Shown in pieces: positions 10,323 to 21,972 of a DNA stretch of 64,000 nt. Numbering within the stretch: the first letter of the stretch is position 1; each line of letters begins with the position of its first letter. Made by a program: the position numbers and the translations under genes. The DNA is taken from positions 620,001 through 684,000 of the forward strand of contig JAALGY010000042.1 in NCBI GenBank assembly GCA_032358165.1, in the 5' to 3' direction. The notes beneath the pieces were generated by a model that was not told the DNA's origin, did not search any database, and worked only from the letters and a program-made list of their open reading frames with translations. Source of the stretch: Diplosphaera chodatii (taxonomy: Eukaryota > Chlorophyta > Trebouxiophyceae > Prasiolales > Stichococcaceae).

Positions 10323-13300
10323 ATGGCGGCGATCGAGGAGCAGTGCATCAGGTACCGCGCAACTCTTTGCGGCATGGGCCGTCAGGCATGTGATGGGCTC
10401 GTGGTCCCATTTCCCCTCTCTCACCGGAAACAGACTCCCGGACTGCTTGCGTTCATGATTGACCAAGACGATTGATCATGGCACCATGTGCAGGCTGCGG
10501 GCTCTGGTGCACGATGCGCTGGCCAAGCACCTCACCGACTCGGCGGCATTTTTCGCTGACAAGCTGGCGACGCTCAGCGGCGGCGCGCCGGCGGACGTGT
10601 ACCTGCTGTGCCAGGTGGGTGCGCTGGCAGCGCGCTGGCATTTGTGGGGCATATCAGCTCCGGATCAAGGGACAGCTTGTTTCGATCCGCGCGCTCGTCG
10701 GGACAGGCGGCATGGCCATTGCTGGACCGGCTGCACCGCCGCCACTACCTTGCCTCACGCTGCTGGTATGCAAGTGGGAACGCAGCTGGAGCCAGCATGT
10801 GCCGCCGAGTGCCAGCGTAGTGCAGGCGTGCCAGCGCGGCGCCTGGGGTTGCTCTGGGACACAGGCGATTTAGTGCAAAGCGTTACACCAAACGACGTGA
10901 TACTGCAGGCGTACTTCATGGGCGGGCAGCACCGGCGGTGCCTGGGGCTGCTGCGGTGCGGGGCGGCGCCGCTGACGGATGCGGACGTGCGGTTCCGGTA
11001 CCTGGCGGCGCGCTGCCTGGCGGCGCTGGGCGAGTGGGAGGAGGTGCTCGCGCTGCTCGGCGCCCCGGGCGGCGGCCCCGACTTTGAGGACCTCGCCCCT
11101 GCGGTGGGTGGGGGTCCACACCCTGGAGCCCCCTGCGTCGCCTGTCACTCCTGCTGCACTTACTGTGGGGGCCGCCCCTTGCTGGATGGAGTGCTGCCAC
11201 TCATCCCTTGCCGAAGCTCGCCGTGAACACATGTCTATGAGACACTGCAGCAATGCGCGCTAGCTGTCATGTTCCGATCGGGAAGGTGAATAAACGACCT
11301 GTCCAGGAGCTGGAGGATGCGGACGCGCCGGTCGGAGAGTGCATCGGCTTCGCGGCGGCGATGTGCTGCCTGCGGGGCCGCGCCTTCGAGGCGCTGGACA
11401 ACGGGGCACGGGCCGCCGCCTGCTTCTCCTCCGCCCTCCGCGCCGACCCCTTCTGCTACGAGGCCTTCCAGGTGCTTTGGAGCGCCGACCACAGGGCTGC
11501 GCACTGTGCTTCGCATGCACACCAGCCATATCGTACGACAAAAGCACCCCTGGCACCTGGTATTGGAGCGCCTCGAGCTGCTGCTGGTGCTGTAGCAGAG
11601 GCACCTTCCTGGCGACAGCGCTGCAGTTCACAGTGTCCCCAGCCCCTCACGTTTCCTGTATGGTGACGTGTCAGTGTTGATGCACAGGCAGTGGTGGAGC
11701 GGCACATGCTGGGGTGGACGCGGAGCACATTTCAAGCGGAATTTCACGGTCTTGTACGCAGAAAGCCCTGAAAACTGTTGTCCCCACACAGGCTGTGGTG
11801 GGGCGGCACATGCTGGGGGTGGACGAGGAGCGGGCGCTGCTGTCGGACCTGCCCGTGCCGCCCGCCGACCGCTGGCTGCAGCTGCTGTACCGGTGCGTTG
11901 AACTTTCCTGACCTCCACTGAAACAGGCATCCATGCGCATCTGCTCCTGGCCTCGTACCGCTGCCGTGCGATGGCGAGCAGCCGGGTGCGCTCCTCCTGT
12001 GTGTCGCTCTTGCGCACAGTCAGGCTCGCCTGCGCAGCCTAGGGGTGCCCTACTTCTTCGTGGCTGCCGATGATATGATGCCCACTGCTGTGCGCCCAGG
12101 GCGAAGGGCAAGGCGTACGGGCGGGAGGAGGACCTGCGGGCGGGGCTGGATGAGCTGGAGGCGCCGCCGCCGCCAGAGTCCCCCCGGGACCCCAGCGGCG
12201 CCGCCCACCCTCTGACGCTTGTCCCCGGCATGCCGACGCCCATGCAGACAGGCGAACACGGGGCTGTGCTGGGCCTGGCAGGGTAGAGCGGACCCCGGCA
12301 TGTGCATCAGGGCCCTGCCGGCACTCTGTATGCCCACAAGCACCGAAGCCGAAAGGGGCGATTGAGTGCTTTTGGAAGGTGAAAGGCAAGCTGGGTGCAG
12401 GTGCGGCGGATGAGTCTGTCACACAGCAGGGCAGCACGGCAGCGGGGGGCCCCGCCAGCGGCGGCAGCTCCCCAGGCGACGAGAGCGCCAGCAGCGCGGC
12501 GCCAGCCCCCCAGCTCGGAGGTGCTCCTGCGCGTGCCAGCCGTGCAGCAGGCGCTGCACGGTCAGCATGCATGCAGAAACATGGCCAGCAACTGCCATAC
12601 TGACTCGTACTGACTCGTGCTGCCACGTCCTGCAGGGCACGACAGCCCGACGGCTGGGCGGGATGGGTGCGGCTTGGGCGGCAACGCTGATGTGGCTGTT
12701 GCGCGCGCCACCCTGCTGCACCACCAGGGCGCCTACCAGGTGCTTGGAACACATGAGAGCTGCTTATGTGCACCACTCTCCAGTGCAACCATGGTGAGTA
12801 CCCGTGCAAAGAGCGCATGGCTGGCCTCACCCTCGAGTGGGCAACAGGCACACAAGGTGGCCCAGATGTGTTTGACCTTGATCAAGTTGCCGCCATGTGC
12901 AATCCGCAGGAGAGCTACAGCATCACGTCGGGGGTGCTGGAGGCGGACCCCTTTGCGGCCGGGGCGTACCCGGTGCACCTGGCGGCGGCGGTGGAGCTGC
13001 GCCGCACCTCCGACCTGTTCCTGCTGGGCCACCGGTGCGCCCCGCCGACTGCCACCCGTGTATTGCGTGCTGCGCTGCAGCCTGGGCTGCCATGGGTGAA
13101 TCATGCGCCCATAGTCTGCCGGCTGTGCTGTTGCTTGTGGTCAATGGCAGTGCAGGTGGTATGTGGTGTTCCTCCTGTGCTGCACGATGCTCTTGTGTCA
13201 GGTGGACGGCTGCGTAGATGGCGCTACGCATGTGAGGGCGTCGTTGTCATGCACAGGCTCATGGAGGAGCGCCCCGGGGAGGCCGTCGCCTGGTACGCCG

Positions 13301-14917
13301 CCGGCTGCTACTACATGGCGGGCGGGCAGGTGAGCACCCTAGTCGCCGCCAATTGCAGGGGAACAGGCCTGACCTTCGTGCATCTGGCTGTTGTCATGTG
13401 TGACAGTATGTTGCATTACACCGAAGTGGCCTGATGCAAGGCTCGGCGGTTCCGCCCCTAGTGCAGCTGTCTGTTGCATACAGTGTTGACACCTGGCGTG
13501 ATGCTGCGTGCAGTACGATGCAGCGCGGCGCTACTTTGGGCGATCCACCACAGCAGACAGCCGCTTCGCCCCAGGGTGGCTTGCCTACGGCCACGCCTTT
13601 GCAGCGCAGGACGAAAGCGATCAGGTGCCCCACATGCCGCGTAAGCTGTGTGGACACCTTCGTGTTGCAACTTTGCATTGTTGGCGGCTGGTGACAGCCC
13701 GGAAGCAGCGTGGCGGCTGCTTGGCGCGGATGCTGACCAGTCACTTGCAGGCTTGCGTAGAGAGCGTGAGGAAGAGTTGCGCGCTTCATGCTGTCGCAGG
13801 CGATGGCGGCCTACAGGACGGCGGCGCGACTGTTTCCGGGGCTGGCGGCGCCGCTGGCGGGCCTCGGCACCGAGTACGCCCGCCTCAACAACATGCCGCT
13901 CGCGGAGCACATGTTTGCTGCTGGGACCAGGTGTGCAACTACTCCCGCCAACCCGTCTTGACCACTGCGCAGCCGCACCCCTCATCAGTGCATAAGGCAG
14001 AGGCCAGCATGCGTCATGTGTTGCACCCGAAGCGAAACGCTTCCTACTATGGCTGCAGGCTGTGCCCGAAGGACCCGCTGCTGGCGCACGAGCGGGGCTG
14101 CGTGGCGCTGCGGGCGGGCAGCGCCGTCGAGGCGGAGGAGTTCCTGCGCCAGGCGCTGCACCTGGCCAAGGGCGGCCTGCACGTCGGTGCGTCCGGGCCC
14201 TGAGGCTGCCGTGCGCCACCAGACAAAGCAGCCGGAGGCACCGGCGGTGCTGATGGTGGCCTCGTGGTCCGGAGTGCCCCGCCTTACACCGCTGTGCGTG
14301 CACTCATGGCCGCTGACGCCCGGGCGAACTCCGTGGGGCTGTGCCTTGCGAATTCGGACGCTTTTCGCAGCGTGCAATGCACTCGCTGGTGTCTATCGTG
14401 TAGACTGCTGGTGACCACATGACCTGAGATTGCAATGGTCGGAGTCTTGTTCCCCACACTCAAGGACGAGCACCTGCTGCATCGAACCCTGCAGCCTGGG
14501 AGCCCACGTGGCTGGCGATGGGCCACGCGCTGCGGAAGCTGCGGCACTTCGACCGCGCTGCCGAAGCCATCCGCACCGCGCTGCTGCTGGTGCCCGGGCG
14601 TGCGGCCTCCCGCACCGCCCTGGCCTTCACGCTGCACTGCCAGGTGCGGCGGGCCCTGCTCGTCACGCATTGTGTCGCGTCCGCAACTCAACAACACTTT
14701 GTCACCAAGAGCCATCTTCATGCCAGCTTGCCCTGTGAGGACTTCGTGAGGCGAGGCTGGGGCCCTGCTGCAGGGCAAGCTGATGGAGGCGATCGAGGAG
14801 TACCACAAGGCGCTGGCGCTGCGGCCCGAAGACAGCTTCGCGGCCGAGATGCTGAGCGTGGCGCTGCGGGAGGTGGTGCCGTACCCGGACGACATGGGCA
14901 TTGCGCTTGGGCCATGA
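10323..14917 (+). CDS. CDC16: Anaphase-promoting complex subunit 6 (APC6/CDC16), TPR protein
   Basis: APC6 is a TPR scaffold subunit of the APC/C ubiquitin ligase, which drives mitotic exit. Exon 1 (10323-10351) gives MAAIEEQCIR. Exon 2 (10494-10614) carries the family signature AAFFADKLATLSGGAPADVY. Exon 3 (10909-11103) carries RRCLGLLRCGAAPLTDADVR and FRYLAARCLAALGEWEEVL, and exon 4 (11307-11471) ALRADPFCYEAFQ. Later exons give RHMLGVDEERALLSDLPVP (11792-11892), LEADPFAAGAYPVHLAAAVE then DLFLLGHR (about 12900-13035), EAVAWYAAGCYYMAGGQ (about 13265-13330), RFAPGWLAYGHAFAAQDESD (about 13510-13625) and further TPR motifs to a stop at 14915-14917. Exon phases 1-4 agree exactly. A low-complexity Ser/Gly/Ala stretch (about 12400-12560) sits where other APC6 proteins have a variable loop. 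The ATG at 10323 matches the conserved N terminus. Confidence 0.9.
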
Positions 14918-15447
14918 CCGCATGTCTGGCACCTTGCACTCAGCAGCAGCGGCCTGTAGGCAGAGCAGGGAGCGCAAGGCCGGTTGTGAGCAGATTGAGC
15001 TGGCAACACCAGCAGGACGCGTTGTACCGTACCCGCAGATGCCTGCTGTGCTTAAGCCCTGAAGACACTGCGTCCCTCACAACTGGTGTCGTGTGTGTTT
15101 GATGACCAAATTATGCCACATGCAGACCCTCAAAACATCAACCTGCGCTTCACAATCGCCAGCTCCTCAGCGATACAGGAGGGTGACATTCTCAACACAC
15201 ATGATTCAACTACGAGCTTGATATGCTACACCAACCAGGAACCCGCATGCCAGCCCGTGCCATGCGTTCGTATGTGCTAGGCCTGCTTTGGTGTGGCTTG
15301 TCCAAGAGTAATCACGTAACCACTGTGTAAGCTGGGTGCAATGATCTGTTGTGCTGCGCAGCGCCCCATAACTTAGCATTTGAGCATCTTATACATCAGA
15401 GTAGCACGTTGGGTCCGCGACTAGGTGCCGGCTGCAGCACACACCAC
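14918..15447. other. Intergenic region between APC6 and the TMEM53-like gene
   Basis: No conserved coding segment is seen. The stretch holds the APC6 3' UTR and the promoter and 5' UTR of the next plus-strand gene. The TGTAA at about 15325 is a possible algal polyadenylation motif but is about 400 bases past the APC6 stop, so it is weak. Confidence 0.4.
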
Positions 15448-17153
15448 ATGACAACTGGTTGGGCCGCAGATGCTGTGACTTTGGCACAAGATGCAGAACC
15501 AGGCACCCCTTTCGTGGTGCGTGTGTGGTGCAGCAATGAGAATGAGGCTGTTAAGGCGCTGATGACACAGACGCCACAAATGTGCTTATATGCATCAGCT
15601 GTCACGCCCCCGTTGTTCGGGGCACTGCTCCATCGCCAGAAGTTTGACGATCTTCTTGACAGCAAGCACGCTTCTTGGTACAGCCTTTGCATGCTACACA
15701 CACACAAGTCATCTCCAACTCAGCTCTCATGCATGCAGGTGCTGTGCGGTTGGGTGAACAGCCAGGACAAGTACCTTGCGAAGTACTCTGCACTCCTGGC
15801 GACACATGGCTACAGCAGCTTGCGCACGATACAGCCAACGGCCACCGGCTTTGCGTTGCTTGAGCGTGGGCGTCGCGAGTGGGCTGCAAACATTCTGACT
15901 TGGGTACAAGCAAGCAACACTGCGCTGACAGGTAGAGCCAGTCTTCTCCTGCCAGCACCTGTCCATGCCATGCAGCCTTGATCAAATCAGGCCAGCAGCT
16001 CACTACGCTGCAAGCTGAACGCCTTTGCATGTCGCTTGCGCTTCTGCGGTGCGCACTCATGCTACTGTCTAGCATCTGTGCAGACCGATCGTGCTGTGGA
16101 CCTTCAGCAACGGCGGCTGCTTTGTGTTCGAGCAGACGTCTCTCCTGCTTGAGCAGGATCGCAGGTGCGCACGTCATTTCATGCTTCTCAAGACTGCTTT
16201 GATTTGCCAAGGTAATGTGGGCCGATGCTGATGCTCATTCTCTCAAATGTCAGGTTTGAGGCGCTGAGGCCGCGCATCTCCGGCCTCATCTTTGATAGCT
16301 GCCCAGCATATATGACATGGAGCAGTGGCGCCAAGGTGTGTGGTGTGCCACGACTACGTGCCGACTGCTCAGGAGGAACACTGGCTCAAGGCCCCATTGG
16401 TTTACACTGCTCATGCGCACCTGTTAGTGTGCTCACTATCCATTTGTAGCGCTGACAAATGCTCGTGCATTTCCTGCAAGGCCTTGTCGTCGGGTGCCTC
16501 GCCGGCCATGGCGCTGGCGCTGCGGCTCATGTTCTATGTGCTCGGAGCAGCTGGGATGCTGATTGTGGGCGACTTTCCTAAGCGCTTCTGGTGCGTCCAT
16601 CTGGCAGTCTGCCTCGCGTGCTCGGCCACTGCTGGCATCACAGATGTTTGTCGACGTGTGCTGATGCGCTGACATGTGTTGCCGAAAACCAAGCACTTGA
16701 GCAAACTGGCTTTGCGACTCCTCAGGCAGCGGATGCTAGACGAGACGGTGCCTGCACCACGGCTGTACCTCTACTCGGCAGACGACGACCTGTGCGATGC
16801 AGCAAGGCTCGAGCACCTTATCGAGCACAAGAAGTCACAGTGCGTGTGTCTATCCACGCAGTGCTTGCACTGAGGCTGACGCCACATGCAATACGGCCCA
16901 GTGCCCACGTACGAAGTTTGGGGCTGCCATGTGACAGGTGGTGGCACTGAGTCAGTGACACTGTTGGCGGCAATGAGATGGTGTGGTCATGCACGCCATG
17001 CTTGATTTTGCTCTCCGCAGGGGCCTCGATGTGACGGTGCAGCACTGGCAGCAGTCGAGCCACTGCGCGCACCTGCGGCGGCACCCGGCAGAGTACACCG
17101 CAGCTGTGATGGGCTTTTTGAAGAGCATTTCAGCTGCAGAAAGCAGAAATTGA
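15448..17153 (+). CDS. TMEM53/DUF829-family alpha/beta-hydrolase-fold protein
   Basis: TMEM53-type proteins are alpha/beta-hydrolase-like; in animals they are nuclear-envelope proteins, and the algal role is unknown. Exon 1 ends at 15516 (TPFV). Exon 2 starts at 15739 with VLCGWVNSQDKYLAKYSALL, the diagnostic G-W...Q-x-Y-L-x-K-Y block. The next exon (about 16073-16164) carries IVLWTFSNGGCFVFEQTSLL, matching the family FSNGG nucleophile-elbow region. Then come FEALRPRISGLIFDSCPAYM (16254-16335), an apolar ALRLMFYVLGAAGMLIVGDF (about 16490-16590), PRLYLYSADDDLCDAARLEH with the expected acidic residues (about 16730-16840), and HWQQSSHCAHLRRHPAEY with the likely catalytic His (about 17020-17153). 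The stop is at 17151-17153. The start is uncertain: ATG at 15448 is preferred, but an upstream in-frame ATG at 15349 is possible. Confidence 0.85.
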
Positions 17154-17533
17154 TAACAGATTGCGATGTGAACTCCGTCGGAGATTACTGAAGGCGATGC
17201 TTGATTATAGCTGCATCACTGGGTGGGCAGAACTGCGTAGATGCAAGAATCAAGGTCAGGGAAGCCTCAGATATTTGTGACCAGGGTGAACATTGAACGT
17301 GAGATCGGTTTGCAACAAACCAGTATGGCTGCAAGTCAGCTGGGTGCACCTACTTGTATGTGCAAGACTCCCCGCAAATTGGGCTGACACATGTCAAGGC
17401 ACCCACATTGCAGTCTCAGTGGTTCTGCTAGGTACATCATATCCGTGTCCGTTAATCAGCAAGCTGCCATCATATCAACCACCTCACATCACTCACATAT
17501 CCACAAGCACCGTGAGACTATTACCAGATCCCC
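17154..17533. other. Convergent intergenic region
   Basis: About 380 bases lie between the stops of the TMEM53-like gene (+) and the DUF1995-like gene (-). I see no coding or structural RNA signal. It probably holds both 3' UTRs. Confidence 0.4.
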
Positions 17534-19587
17534 TCACTTCCCCTTGCCGCCGAGGCCCTTGATGAACTTGACGCCCTGCGTCAGGGGGCTGTTGACGGCG
17601 GCCGCATTGTAGAAGGCGACCTCCAGGTCGCCGGGCGTCGGCCGCCGCGCCTGCCGCCCCACCACCTGCAGCATTGGTCCTGCCCCTCAGTATCACCGCA
17701 TCAAGATGGTCGTGCTTGTGCCCCAGACTGCTGACCTCATGGTGCTGCGGGCCGGGTGTGACATGACCAGCAAATCTCCCGTAGGACACGAGCACAAGCT
17801 GCTCTGGTGCACCTTTAACAGTAACCCTCGTTTTTTGAACCCTACCTGCCAGGCGGCGTCGCCCTCCTTCAGCAGGATGTGCCAGGGCGCCGCGGCCGGC
17901 GACCCCTTCTTCACCCACTTGAACACGCAGCCACTGCGCTTGCTGAAGAAGCCCTGCGGCAGCGAATCGCAGGCAGTGTGAGCACATATCCGCGGCAATG
18001 TCAGTGCACTGTGCACCGACAGCATGCCGCCATGCCGCGAATAGCAGTACTCAGGTGGCACAGGGTTGCAACATGTGTGGCGGATTGAACCAGCCTCCGA
18101 TGCTGAGGACAGACCCCACATGAGCGGACCTGGATGTCGAGGGGCCCGAAGCAGTAGACGTGCTCGAAGGACTTGACGAAGGACGCGAGGTCGGTGTCAG
18201 TGGTGTCCTCCGTGTCCCAGGTGGCGTTCAGCGTCGCCACGAAGGTGCCCCGCCACCCGAACAGCATCTCCTGCAAATCTGACACCTGCAGCGGCCACAG
18301 CACACATCTGTGATGAGCTGGCACTCTGTAGGCGACCAGGGCAAAGTGCGACCATTGCAGCTCCAGCAACATCCTCGTCCACCACAGCATGAACGTTTTG
18401 TGTGTGTGCAGATCCGCCCATTGCCTGCTGCTGTGTCGCGCCGACGATGAGCAGCGGCCCCGCGAGCTGGTTGCCAGCGCTGGGGTCCACTGCCACGACG
18501 GGGTTGGACAGCCCGCCGCTGCCTCCCGCTGCCTCTGCCGCTGCCCGATCACCGAAGATGACAGTGAAGGCATCTGCCGCCGAGCGTGACAAGTCCGCCA
18601 GCAGATCCCGCGCCAGTGCCACAGCCTGCAGGAATTATCCACACTCTGATGAGGGCGTACCACTCCAGGGTATGGTGCAAAGACCACACTGCACAAGGTG
18701 CTGTGGAACACCCACAGCCTTCAACGTGCTTCTACATGTGCTTCTACCAATGCATTGAATGGTGGTGCAGCTGGCGCAGCAATGCTTGTCGCTGCTCACC
18801 CCCGCAGCAGACTCGTCAGCAACTGGCACATCGATGGACAGCTTCTTCATCCCACCAGTCTTGGTGGTCTACTCGACAAAGAAAACACAATGTCAAAGCG
18901 TACACTATAGCCAGTGCTACATTGCATTGTGGCGACTGGCCATCTGGTGTACGTCTCTGGCTAGCCGATGCAAATGGAAGCAGATGCATGCACCCTCACC
19001 TTGCCCTTCTTTTCTTTTGGGAGCTGTGCCGCCAATGCATCTGCTGCTTGTTGTATCTGCAGACGCCCGTGTCATCGGCTCAGCGCTGGCTTGACTCAAG
19101 AGTGTGCACCGTGACATCAGCACTGCACATCTCCTTAACGTATATGTACGCTCACCGACTGCTCGCGGCTGTTGGGCAACTCTGCAGCCACCTGCGCCTC
19201 TGCTGAGGCCTTGCTGGTGGCAGGTCTGGGCGGCGCAAGGTGTCGCCGTTGCGCTGGCAACGCTGGCGCTGACGCATGGCGAGGGACTGGCCATGACGCT
19301 GGACTGGGCTGCCTTCTGCCAATGCCATGGGTGCAGATGGCTGCCCTGCAGCAGGCGGCAGCAGCGTGACACAGCTGGCCGCGCCTCGGGCTGCGTGTGC
19401 TGACATGTACGGCTGCCGAGGCTGATGTCGAGCCTGGTCTGTAGACAAGGACTGCAGCTGACGGCAGCATGCAGGCACGCTGGCTGCAACATGCGCTGGG
19501 TGTCATGTGCGACATGAGCACAGCTGAGCGCCAAATCCAGTCCGACCGTTGCGGCAATTGCAGGCAGTAAGCTTGTGTTATCGGCAA
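17534..19587 (-). CDS. DUF1995-like protein, probably plastid-targeted
   Basis: DUF1995 proteins are plastid and cyanobacterial proteins; some act in photosystem II accumulation. Minus-strand exons give GMKKLSIDVPVADESAAG (about 18790-18850), a segment with LLADLSRSAADAFTVIFGDR then LAGPLLIVGATQQQ (about 18410-18625), DLQEMLFGWRGTFVATLNAT and SFEHVYCFGPLDIQ (about 18130-18285), GCVFKWVKKGSPAAAPWHIL (about 17850-17955), and RRPTPGDLEVAFYNAAAVNS ending KGLGGKGK at the stop 17534-17536. The order basic-helix/DVP, FGD, LIVGA, VY-F-PL, W-x-IL, RPTP matches my memory of DUF1995. The upstream exon region (about 19140-19587) is Ala/Arg/Ser-rich, like a transit peptide, but the true start is not fixed. 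A search against Pfam PF09353 would settle the call. Confidence 0.6.
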
Positions 19588-20219
19588 GCAACCCTAGATG
19601 CTATCAGCCATGGTGTAGTGGCATGCGCTCTGCTGGCCGCGGCAACCAAACACAAACTGCCACGCTGAGCGTGCCTATGCTGATCGTGCCTTATCAGACC
19701 TCTCAGTGACCATCAGTGCTATACTATCGCTGAGGCTGACTATCTCTTGCCAGCAGCGCGTTTCGTATGCTCAGGTCAATTGCATGCACACAATGACCAC
19801 TCTCGATGCAGCAAACCCAAAGCCCGCAGCACAGCAGGGCCAACGGCGTCACATGTGACATGTAGCATACCACGCAGCTGCAATGACGGTTGCATGCAAT
19901 GTGTGCTGTTAGTAAGGTGCAAAGGTGGCTATCCCGAATCAGCTGCCGACATGTGACGACAGGTTCATTGCCATGGACCCTCCGGGAGCTGCAGGAGGGC
20001 TGCAGTCCTGCATTTCCGCACCGCGCTTGATATATCAGCGCTTCAACGTCAGCTTTGCTACCTACCCACATACTATACAAGAGACCCACTGCTGCACGGC
20101 CCTCCTTGCGTCCGTTGATGCTACACATTCCTTAGGTTCTGTGCATCTAGAGCAGTCAGCGAGCAGCTCAGAGGCTGCCCCAGCGCAGGTCCAGCTGGGC
20201 GGCATCACTAGCTGACACC
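19588..20219. other. Divergent intergenic region
   Basis: About 630 bases lie between the presumed 5' end of the DUF1995-like gene (-) and the NDUFA12 start (+). No ORF with a family signature and no tRNA-like cloverleaf is visible. It should contain both promoters. Confidence 0.4.
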
Positions 20220-21456
20220 ATGAGCGTCGGGGTGCAGAAGACCAGCAGCGCGCTGGGCAAGGTCAGCGGCGCAATCCAGGGCAACAAGCTAACACTCAAA
20301 GAGCTCATGACAGGCGGCGGGTGGCGCATCATACATGACGGCAACCTCCTGTGAGTCTTTCTCAAATCATGTCGTTCGTCAAAGGGCATCTGCGTCCAAT
20401 AAGACCAGATGATCCGGTCTGCGTGTGATACGCCATCATGCCCGCTGAACCTCTGGTATCCTGCAACCTGCTTCGTGGCCGATGCTTCTTGCTAAGTGTG
20501 ACAATCAGATGCCTGCGGCGGAGTGTGTGACGACGTTCTATGTGCATGCAACACGATACTGATGTGAGCCACCTGTGTACAGCGGCTTACCAATGTCTGC
20601 ATGCAATTTTGCAGAGAGACGCTTGTGCTCAAGTCGCCAGGCGCCCCCTGTATGGGCGAGGACGTGCACGGCAACAAGTACTTTGAGGACTCGTCGCAGC
20701 CCGCAGGTCCGCTGCTCACCCTCATGAATGCAAAGGGCCACTAACATGCTTGCGCATGCACAGCGATACAGTGGCACTCTTGCTGAGGCCGTGCATAACG
20801 CCTGACACTACCTGTGCTCGTGTGCAGGCCAGCATCGGTGGGTGCTGTATGCGAACAAGCACAAGAACACTGGTCTGGACCCCACGACAGTACCGCCAGA
20901 GTGGCATGGTGCGACCCTGCTGCTGGGTTGATGATGCTCTTGCTTCCAGCTGCCCTGCATAGCGACACCAGCACACATCGCAGCAGCAGTTGACGACTCT
21001 CCCTGACTGGCAGCGACCCGCCCTCCAACGCGGCTTGCAGGGTGGCTGCACTTCATCACCGACAGCAAGCCGGGCGACAAGCCGGCGAGCTACCCCATCT
21101 ACTCGGTGGAGCCCTACGGCCGGCCCAACCCCACGGGCACCTCCAAAGCCTACATGCCAAAGGTGCGCAACACGGTCCTGCATCCGTCTTGCTTCTTGGC
21201 ATGCTATGTAAGCGTAGCCCCTTGTACCCGATCAGCTGCTTGGGGAGCATGCTGTGTGGCTCCGCGTGCTATACACCCATCCAGCAGGCTACAACCGCCT
21301 ACATGCTGTGCACCTACTTGATGTTGATGACCTGGGGCTGGCTGGCGGGCGCAGGGTGCGTGGGGCAACACGCAGCGGCGGCACTGGCAGAAGTACACGG
21401 CGTGGTCGCCCGCCGCGCAGGCCGGCGTGCGGGGTGCAACGCCGGACTCGACTTGA
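20220..21456 (+). CDS. NDUFA12: Mitochondrial complex I accessory subunit NDUFA12 (B17.2)
   Basis: NDUFA12 is a matrix-side accessory subunit of respiratory complex I. Five exons splice with consistent phase: 20220-20350, 20615-20706, 20828-20908, 21041-21162 and 21355-21456, giving 175 residues. Key motifs are LKELMTGGGWRIIHDGNLLE at the N terminus, the family block MGEDVHGNKYFED, then HRWVLYANKHKNTGLDPTTV with PPEWHGWLHF, and YMPKGAWGNTQRRHWQKYTA with WSP near the C terminus. Every donor is GT and every acceptor AG. The start ATG gives the typical N terminus without a clear presequence, as usual for this subunit. It converges with the DMXL gene, whose stop lies about 520 bases to the right. 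Confidence 0.95.
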
Positions 21457-21972
21457 CATGCACAAACACCTTGCCCCGCCGGGGCCAGCAATTTAAACGG
21501 ATTCGCTGGTGGCTCACTGCTGTTGCAAGAAGAACACCTTAGTTGTCATCAATTGAAACAGCGTGTAGTCCAGACCAGCCATCTGTGGGTGGTCGTTGAG
21601 CTTGACCGGATGTCGAGTTGCAGCTGTGGCAGGACTTGGCACACGGTAGTCAACCATCGGTACGCGTAGGTGCTCATGTGGCTGCTCTCGTTGCATGTAA
21701 CTCAGGCTGGACCGGCCCTTCCCATACAAGCAGACCATTATTCCTGAGCAGGCCCAGCAACCCTAAACCCATGGGAATGAAAAAGAGAGTTGCATGCGCG
21801 ATCGTATGGCAGATGTGTGGTGTTGCAGATGGTGTACGGGTATGTGTACGGGTGCTTTACGACAGGCATGTATACATTCAGAATGCTGATGCTAAGCCTA
21901 AAACTGCTATCAGCTCATCTGTTATGTCTAGTTTACACATCGGCTGTTCGATGTTTGCACATCCAGAGGATA
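21457..21972. other. Convergent intergenic region
   Basis: About 516 bases lie between the NDUFA12 stop and the DMXL stop. No gene is seen. TGTAA at 21696-21700 on the plus strand, about 240 bases past the NDUFA12 stop, is a candidate polyadenylation motif of the green-algal type. Confidence 0.4.

Noticed and set aside
12039..12851. 270-residue minus-strand frame across APC6
   Set aside because: Antisense to conserved APC6 exons and without domain-like sequence.
19600..19660. Possible tRNA (GGTGTAGTGGCATGC resembles an A box)
   Set aside because: No matching B box (GGTTCGAACCC-like) downstream and no acceptor pairing.
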